Assembly (NCBI GenBank): GCA_028283985.1
Contig: JANQSQ010000110.1
Span: forward strand, 1 to 9,779
DNA from: Rhodothermales bacterium
Lineage (GTDB): Bacteria; Bacteroidota; Rhodothermia; Rhodothermales; VXPQ01
Direction: 5' to 3'
Length of the DNA stretch: 9,779 nt
Under the pieces are notes generated by a model, which made no database searches, was not told where the DNA came from, and was given only the letters and a program-made list of their open reading frames with translations. This document shows positions 5,726 to 9,779 of this stretch, in pieces. Positions within the stretch are counted from its first letter, which is position 1. Each line of letters opens with the position of its first letter. A program made the translations under genes and the position numbers.

Positions 5726-5953
5726 TCAGGCGTATTCGTATACCGGCGTCTTGATCAGGCGGGCGGGAAGGCGCTTGCTTCGAACGATTTCCTGCAAGCG
5801 CTCAACAATTTCGGGCGAAAACATCCGTTCTCCTGTTTCGACATTAAGCCGAGCGGGAACATTCCGCACAAGAATCGATCTTCCTGCGATCTCGATATGG
5901 TAGGTGACCTTTGTCTCGACAAACGTCTCGTTCCAACCGGTGCTGTCACACAT
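5726..5953 (-). CDS. YgiT-like antitoxin lacking the zinc-finger cysteines
   Basis: A 75-residue protein matching the short YgiT/MqsA-type zinc-finger proteins that accompany DUF4258 or MqsR-like toxins. The family normally starts with a Cys-x2-Cys pair, has KVTY and a NVPA stretch, and then a second Cys-x2-Cys-Gly-Glu pair. Here KVTYHIEIAGRSILVRNVPARL (15-36) and the C-terminal part FSPEIVERLQEIV (45-57) are well kept, but the second pair reads NVETGE (37-42) and the first retains only C2. Zinc binding by the usual four cysteines is therefore impossible. The end RLIKTPVYEYA is the typical tail of this subgroup. ATG 5953 follows AGGAG by 8 bases and overlaps the DUF4258 stop by 8 bp, so the two are coupled. 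Probable role: antitoxin of the upstream DUF4258 protein; DNA binding is uncertain. Confidence 0.75.
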   Translation of the reverse strand: MCDSTGWNETFVETKVTYHIEIAGRSILVRNVPARLNVETGERMFSPEIVERLQEIVRSKRLPARLIKTPVYEYA

Positions 5954-6281
5954 TGGCCTTTCTCCTGTGTTTGAAGCCCAGCCAGATTGACGGGGATGGT
6001 TCGTAGAGCGTAATGATTTTTACGATCTCCCTTGACGCATGACTGCAATGAATGTGCAGCAGGCGTCCAGAGTTGGTGAACCCCAGAATAAGACAACTCG
6101 GACCATACTTGGCGTCCGGATAATCTTCGATAAGTTCAGGGGCTTGCATTGCTTCGCGAAGCTCTTGTACAGTAATCCATCGCCTGATGCTCTGGTCCGT
6201 CGCGTGTTGAGAAAACTCGAACTCGCCTATTAGCATCTTGGCCCGAATGGCCTCAAGGATGTTTACCTGGCCTTCATTCAT
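5946..6281 (-). CDS. DUF4258 putative toxin of a DUF4258/YgiT pair
   Basis: A 111-residue DUF4258 protein, a small family resembling RelE/BrnT-like toxins and usually found next to YgiT-type or helix-turn-helix antitoxins. Visible features: FEFSQHATDQSIRRWIT (21-37), where the family has a conserved His and Arg near the N-terminal helix (H26, R33, R34); ELIEDYPDAKYGPSCLILGF (49-68); RLLHIHCS (73-80); and IVKIITLYEPSP (86-97), the closing strand ending in Tyr-Glu-Pro. Activity is presumed to be RNA cleavage by analogy and is not shown by sequence. The toxin gene comes first and overlaps its partner by 8 bp. Upstream, AGG lies 8 bases before ATG 6281. The 93 bp between it and the methyltransferase stop probably hold its promoter, which I could not define. 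Confidence 0.75.
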   Translation of the reverse strand: MNEGQVNILEAIRAKMLIGEFEFSQHATDQSIRRWITVQELREAMQAPELIEDYPDAKYGPSCLILGFTNSGRLLHIHCSHASREIVKIITLYEPSPSIWLGFKHRRKANV

Positions 6282-6370
6282 TTCAATGCCTGTAGACCGA
6301 AAACGCCCCTGAGACTACGCTGTTCCGGTTTAATATTGGGATACTCTGATACAAAATCCTGCCGAAACAA

Positions 6371-6415
6371 CCCCCTACACCGCCACCTCCGTCTCCGTGT
6401 CCCCTGCCTCGAGGG
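6371..6415 (-). repeat. Direct repeat at the methyltransferase 3' end
   Basis: This block, the last 13 codons of the methyltransferase plus four bases, is the intact partner of the scar at 3525-3569, same orientation, 2,846 bp apart. Thirty-nine of 45 bases agree; the differences give two amino-acid changes (E to K, E to V) and silent ones. Everything between the copies is ATPase/DUF4276 and DUF4258/YgiT cargo plus the leader, so the pair may mark the ends of an inserted unit. Confidence 0.6.
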
Positions 6416-9400
6416 CGTTCATGTAGGCCAGAATCAGATCGCGGGTGCGGTAGCGACCGAATGCCTTCTCGTCTTCGCGGCGGACGATGGGAAAAGTACT
6501 TAGCACGTACTCCGCATCTTCCCGGTCCAGGCCGTACAGGTGGAAGTACAGCGCGTCGAGCCGGGCCCGCAAGTGGCGGCGTTCTTCCTCGTTCCAGACG
6601 AAGGGCGGCCCGTCGTATCCGAGATCGCGGGCAAACAGCGCCATGTCGTGAGCGGTGTAGGTGAGGCGGAGTACGTGGTCTCGGACGAGATCGCGTGCGG
6701 TTTTGTCGCCGAACGGGTGGTCGTAGTCGGCGGAAGCAATGACGGGGAGTTGCTCGACCGTGTACCAAGTGAGATGAGTACTCTGAACCTTCTGGCGCGT
6801 GACGTAATCGAAACCAAAGGTGTTGAAGTTGGCAGTGAGACACGCTGCGTCGAAAGCATCGAATCCATCAGTATGTGGAATAAGAATAGGTAATGTGTGT
6901 CCACAACCCACTTGTCCAACGACAGCGGCGATCATAGTACGGACATTGGTTGATGCCGTGATGTCTTTGAAAGCCAAAAAGTAATCCATGCTTTGCATAA
7001 TACCACTCTCTCGCTGGCTGACCCAATATCGAGGACGAGGTAAAAAAGTCGGATCACGGTATTCTTCTTGCAAAGTCCTGTCCGGCTGTCCCGGTCGAAA
7101 CAAATTACCGGAGCGACTGATGATGCTCGCTGCCCGATGATCGAAAGCTTGCACCATCTTTCCTTCGTACAACGGCAGATACAACTCCCCTCCCCGCTTC
7201 CAACGATTACCCTCTACAGGATAAAAACCTTCGGCTTCGAGTTGCTCGGTAGTATGGAAAAGGTGGGAATCGGACGTCATGTTGAAGAGTCCTTGCATGA
7301 ACCTCACCGACCAAACACGGCGCTCCTTATCCCCTGAGCGATCCACCAGCACCGGATGCCGTTCGTAGATGCGGCGCGTGATATCGGCGTCCCGACGGGT
7401 GCGGAAAATAGGCGCCGTGCCCGTATTCGGATTCACGCGGGCGAAGTCATCCGGCGTCAGAGGAAAACAGCGCTCCTTGTCGCGGATGTCCTGCATGTCA
7501 TGCAAGAAAAAGGCGCATTCGGTCCGCTCGAATTGCCGCTCTTCTCCGCCCAGAATGAGTGCGCAGAATTTAAATCGGGAATCCACATCCGGAAAAAAGG
7601 GCGGTAAATCAGTTCCGAGACGGCGATTCTCGAAATCGAACAGCCCGGACACCCTTCCTGTGGTGGAAAAGGATTGGAAAAAGCGGGCCGCTGTCTTGTC
7701 GGCATAAATGCCCGAAGGCGTCAACAAACCCACAAAACCATCCGGCTTGACAAGGCTCAGGGCCCGTTCCACGAACAGCGAATACAGATTTATCCGGCCG
7801 CCACTTAGAAGCGGATACTCACTCGACGATCGGATGAACTTGCGCATTGATGCGGCATGATCCCGCACCATTTCATACTCAAAGGAGAGCTTATCCCCTG
7901 CCTCTTTTGCTTTTTTAATAAGTGCCTTGCGCCTTGCCCCAGTCTCCGCGTGAGCGATCCCTTCGTCGCGAGATGCGAACCACTCCACTTCTGGCTGTTC
8001 AATATGGTCCCACGGTGGATTTCCGATGATCGCATCAAAGCCGCCCTCTGGACGGACATCCTGCCACCGTCGCCACACCCCCGGAAAAGCTGCTTCCCAA
8101 TGCAGAAAGCCTTCCCGGTCGGCAAGGGTCCGGACTTCACGCCACCGCTCGCAAAAGATCGTCCAGTCCACATCGTCAGAATCGGGCGATCCGTCACCAA
8201 GGTGTTCCGGGCCGCGCGCCAGCAGTTCGTACACATGCTCCGACTGCTGGCCGAGCGTTTTGAGAAGCGGCGCCTCGAAGACACCCCGCGCTTTCTTCTT
8301 CATCCCCGCCGTCAACCAGCGCCAGCCGCAGAAAAAATCCAGTAGGCCCCTGAGATCGGCTGTCGTTTCCTCCACGGCGCTGAACAGTGACGCCGATTTA
8401 CGCACTTCCGTTATGTCAGCGTCGGACATCTCCTCGATGCGCTGCATGCTGTCTGTGGCAGCCTCCGCCCCCGCTATAGCGGAACTGGCAAAAAGTCCCC
8501 CGCCCAGCCGGTATATATCCTGCACCGCGCCCTGCACCCGCAGGCCGATCAGCGAGTCGCCGCAGCGCAAGTGGTGATCCAGAAAGGACAGCGGCGCACC
8601 CACCGTGAAACTGTGCAACCAGAGCGACACCTTGGCCAGTTCGACCGTCAGGCGGTTCTTGTCCACCCCGTAGATGCAGCGCTTGAGCACCATCCGGCGG
8701 ACAATGGCCTGATCAGTGAGTTGGGCCTTGTCCAAAACCCAATCCGATTCCTCGGCACGGCAAATGATTTCGCTACGAATCGCCTCTACACGCTCGACCA
8801 ACGGCGACACGTACTCCCCATTGAGCCATTCGGGCACCGCGGGCACGTATTCGATCAATTCGGCGATGTAATCCGACAGAAAATCCACCGCCGTGACCAG
8901 AAAATGCCCGCTTCCCATGGCCGGGTCCAGTACTTTCAGATCAAGCACTGCTTCCGCTGGATCAACTTTGTGCAACTCGGCTTGCCGCTGCGCCTTTGGC
9001 CTGCGGTCATTCGCAAGTTCGGCGGCCTTTTCCTCGAAAGCGCTAAGCCGCTCCTCCGCAAGTGGCTTCAGGGTCCGCTCGACGATCAGATCAACCAACT
9101 CTTGCGGGGTGTAAAAACTGCCGCTGTCCTTGCGGGCGTAGCTATTGAGGCGCACAACGATATTCCCTTCGTCATCTCGAACCGGCTCCCGCTCCAGCAA
9201 GCGCTCCTCAATTGACCCAAGTTGCTGCACGGACATGTCGCGGTAATTCACGAAATGGCGTCCTCCCTGCGCATCCCTCGCATGGCTCAGATCGTGAACG
9301 ATAGGAGCGATCTGAGCATCGGACAAGCGCACCGTGTCCAGCAGCGGAGCCGCTTCCGGCGCGAACAATCCTCCGTTGTAGGGGGGCAAACCAATAGAAG

Positions 9401-9779
9401 CATCCCCTTCGTCGATGATCCGGAAGAGATCGGTGAGGCGGTTCCAGTAGTTCGCGGCCCTTGCGGAAAACGTATCCTCGTCGGCCATTCTGCGCGCAAT
9501 ATCATCCCGCACCCGCTTGCGAAGGCCGTAATCGTCGTACCGCGCATCGTTCACGGGCAACAGGCCCCGGTCCTCGGCGTAGAGCACGAAGAGCAGGCGG
9601 TAGAGGAAGATCAGCGCCGCATCCCGGCTTTCGGCTAGATCCTTTCCGGATTCCCGGGCGATCGCATCGACAAGTTTCGGAAAGACACGCTCGAACACCA
9701 CGCCCGAAAGATCCTGCGCAACCTGTTCCTCGTAGCGCTTGCCCTCGGCCAGCGCCCGTTCGAGGAACGTGGTCGCGGC
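6375..9779 (-). CDS. Large Eco57I-class adenine DNA methyltransferase (5' end outside window)
   Basis: The frame is open to the right edge, giving 1,134 visible residues; the start lies beyond the window. It should transfer methyl groups from S-adenosylmethionine to adenine N6 in DNA. Numbering from the GTG at 9701: SGSFYTPQELVDLIV (193-207) is the usual stretch before the catalytic domain; LDPAMGSGHFLV (258-269) is motif I for the cofactor; YGVDKNRLTVELAKVSLWLHSF (344-365) and HHLRCGDSLIG (376-386) are typical Eco57I-class motifs; FDAIIGNPPWDH (555-566) contains the catalytic NPPW of motif IV. The region after about 690, with LYLPLYEGKMVQAFDHR and PRYWVSQRE, fits a target-recognition domain. 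Type IIG enzymes, BREX PglX and DISARM DrmMI share this build, and the missing N-terminus plus neighbours would decide. No nuclease motif is visible in the part present. Its 3' end is duplicated at 3525-3569. Confidence 0.85.
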   Translation of the reverse strand, partial: AATTFLERALAEGKRYEEQVAQDLSGVVFERVFPKLVDAIARESGKDLAESRDAALIFLYRLLFVLYAEDRGLLPVNDARYDDYGLRKRVRDDIARRMADEDTFSARAANYWNRLTDLFRIIDEGDASIGLPPYNGGLFAPEAAPLLDTVRLSDAQIAPIVHDLSHARDAQGGRHFVNYRDMSVQQLGSIEERLLEREPVRDDEGNIVVRLNSYARKDSGSFYTPQELVDLIVERTLKPLAEERLSAFEEKAAELANDRRPKAQRQAELHKVDPAEAVLDLKVLDPAMGSGHFLVTAVDFLSDYIAELIEYVPAVPEWLNGEYVSPLVERVEAIRSEIICRAEESDWVLDKAQLTDQAIVRRMVLKRCIYGVDKNRLTVELAKVSLWLHSFTVGAPLSFLDHHLRCGDSLIGLRVQGAVQDIYRLGGGLFASSAIAGAEAATDSMQRIEEMSDADITEVRKSASLFSAVEETTADLRGLLDFFCGWRWLTAGMKKKARGVFEAPLLKTLGQQSEHVYELLARGPEHLGDGSPDSDDVDWTIFCERWREVRTLADREGFLHWEAAFPGVWRRWQDVRPEGGFDAIIGNPPWDHIEQPEVEWFASRDEGIAHAETGARRKALIKKAKEAGDKLSFEYEMVRDHAASMRKFIRSSSEYPLLSGGRINLYSLFVERALSLVKPDGFVGLLTPSGIYADKTAARFFQSFSTTGRVSGLFDFENRRLGTDLPPFFPDVDSRFKFCALILGGEERQFERTECAFFLHDMQDIRDKERCFPLTPDDFARVNPNTGTAPIFRTRRDADITRRIYERHPVLVDRSGDKERRVWSVRFMQGLFNMTSDSHLFHTTEQLEAEGFYPVEGNRWKRGGELYLPLYEGKMVQAFDHRAASIISRSGNLFRPGQPDRTLQEEYRDPTFLPRPRYWVSQRESGIMQSMDYFLAFKDITASTNVRTMIAAVVGQVGCGHTLPILIPHTDGFDAFDAACLTANFNTFGFDYVTRQKVQSTHLTWYTVEQLPVIASADYDHPFGDKTARDLVRDHVLRLTYTAHDMALFARDLGYDGPPFVWNEEERRHLRARLDALYFHLYGLDREDAEYVLSTFPIVRREDEKAFGRYRTRDLILAYMNALEAGDTETEVAV

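Noticed and set aside
7857..9638. Several long plus-strand frames (7857-8345, 8026-8577, 8571-9215, 9222-9638)
   Set aside because: All lie antisense to the methyltransferase, whose frame carries clear catalytic motifs throughout; these are shadows.
1..9779. CRISPR array, tRNA, rRNA, insertion sequence or integrase
   Set aside because: No regularly spaced short repeats, no cloverleaf or rRNA-like sequence, and no transposase or recombinase motifs in any frame. The direct repeats seen are single pairs.

Overview
The window reads as a piece of a bacterial defence island in a moderately GC-rich genome. Every recognisable gene except a MerC-like membrane protein at the left edge belongs to a toxin-antitoxin, restriction-modification or abortive-infection type family. 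The style suggests a Gram-negative, perhaps proteobacterial, host, but no ribosomal RNA, tRNA or other taxonomic marker is present, so the host is a weak guess. TGA is used as a normal stop by several genes, so the standard bacterial code applies.

Layout from left to right. 70-549 (-) encodes a four-helix MerC-domain protein. 725-1452 (-) is a vapBC operon: an intact Phd/YefM-type antitoxin gene overlapping, by GTGA, a PIN-domain toxin gene broken by an in-frame TGA at codon 13. 1857-3454 (-) is an abiEi-abiEii type IV toxin-antitoxin operon whose genes overlap by ATGA. 3751-5650 (+) is a two-gene operon: an ABC/OLD-like ATPase and a DUF4276 protein with Toprim-like acidic motifs, reminiscent of PARIS-type ATPase plus nuclease systems but with a different effector family. 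5726-6281 (-) is a DUF4258 / YgiT-like pair whose zinc-finger cysteines are nearly all gone. 6375-9779 (-) is the 3' part of a very large Eco57I-class adenine DNA methyltransferase of the type IIG or DISARM/BREX methylase type, running off the right edge.

The most unusual structure is the junctions. The last 45 bp of the methyltransferase gene are repeated in the same orientation at 3525-3569 (39 of 45 identical, still readable as LKAGDTETVVAV and a stop), so the ATPase/DUF4276 and DUF4258/YgiT modules lie between direct repeats of the methylase 3' end. Independently, the 3' end of vapC with its 40-bp hairpin is repeated at 1725-1856, directly after the abiEii stop, so vapBC also lies between direct repeats of its own tail. 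Both suggest that modules here were gained or swapped at gene 3' ends without breaking the resident gene.

How the parts may work together (inference): the methyltransferase marks or restricts DNA; the ATPase/DUF4276 pair is a candidate second-line effector; AbiE and DUF4258/YgiT are further abortive-infection or stabilising modules; and vapBC is decaying, with antitoxin retained and toxin dead.
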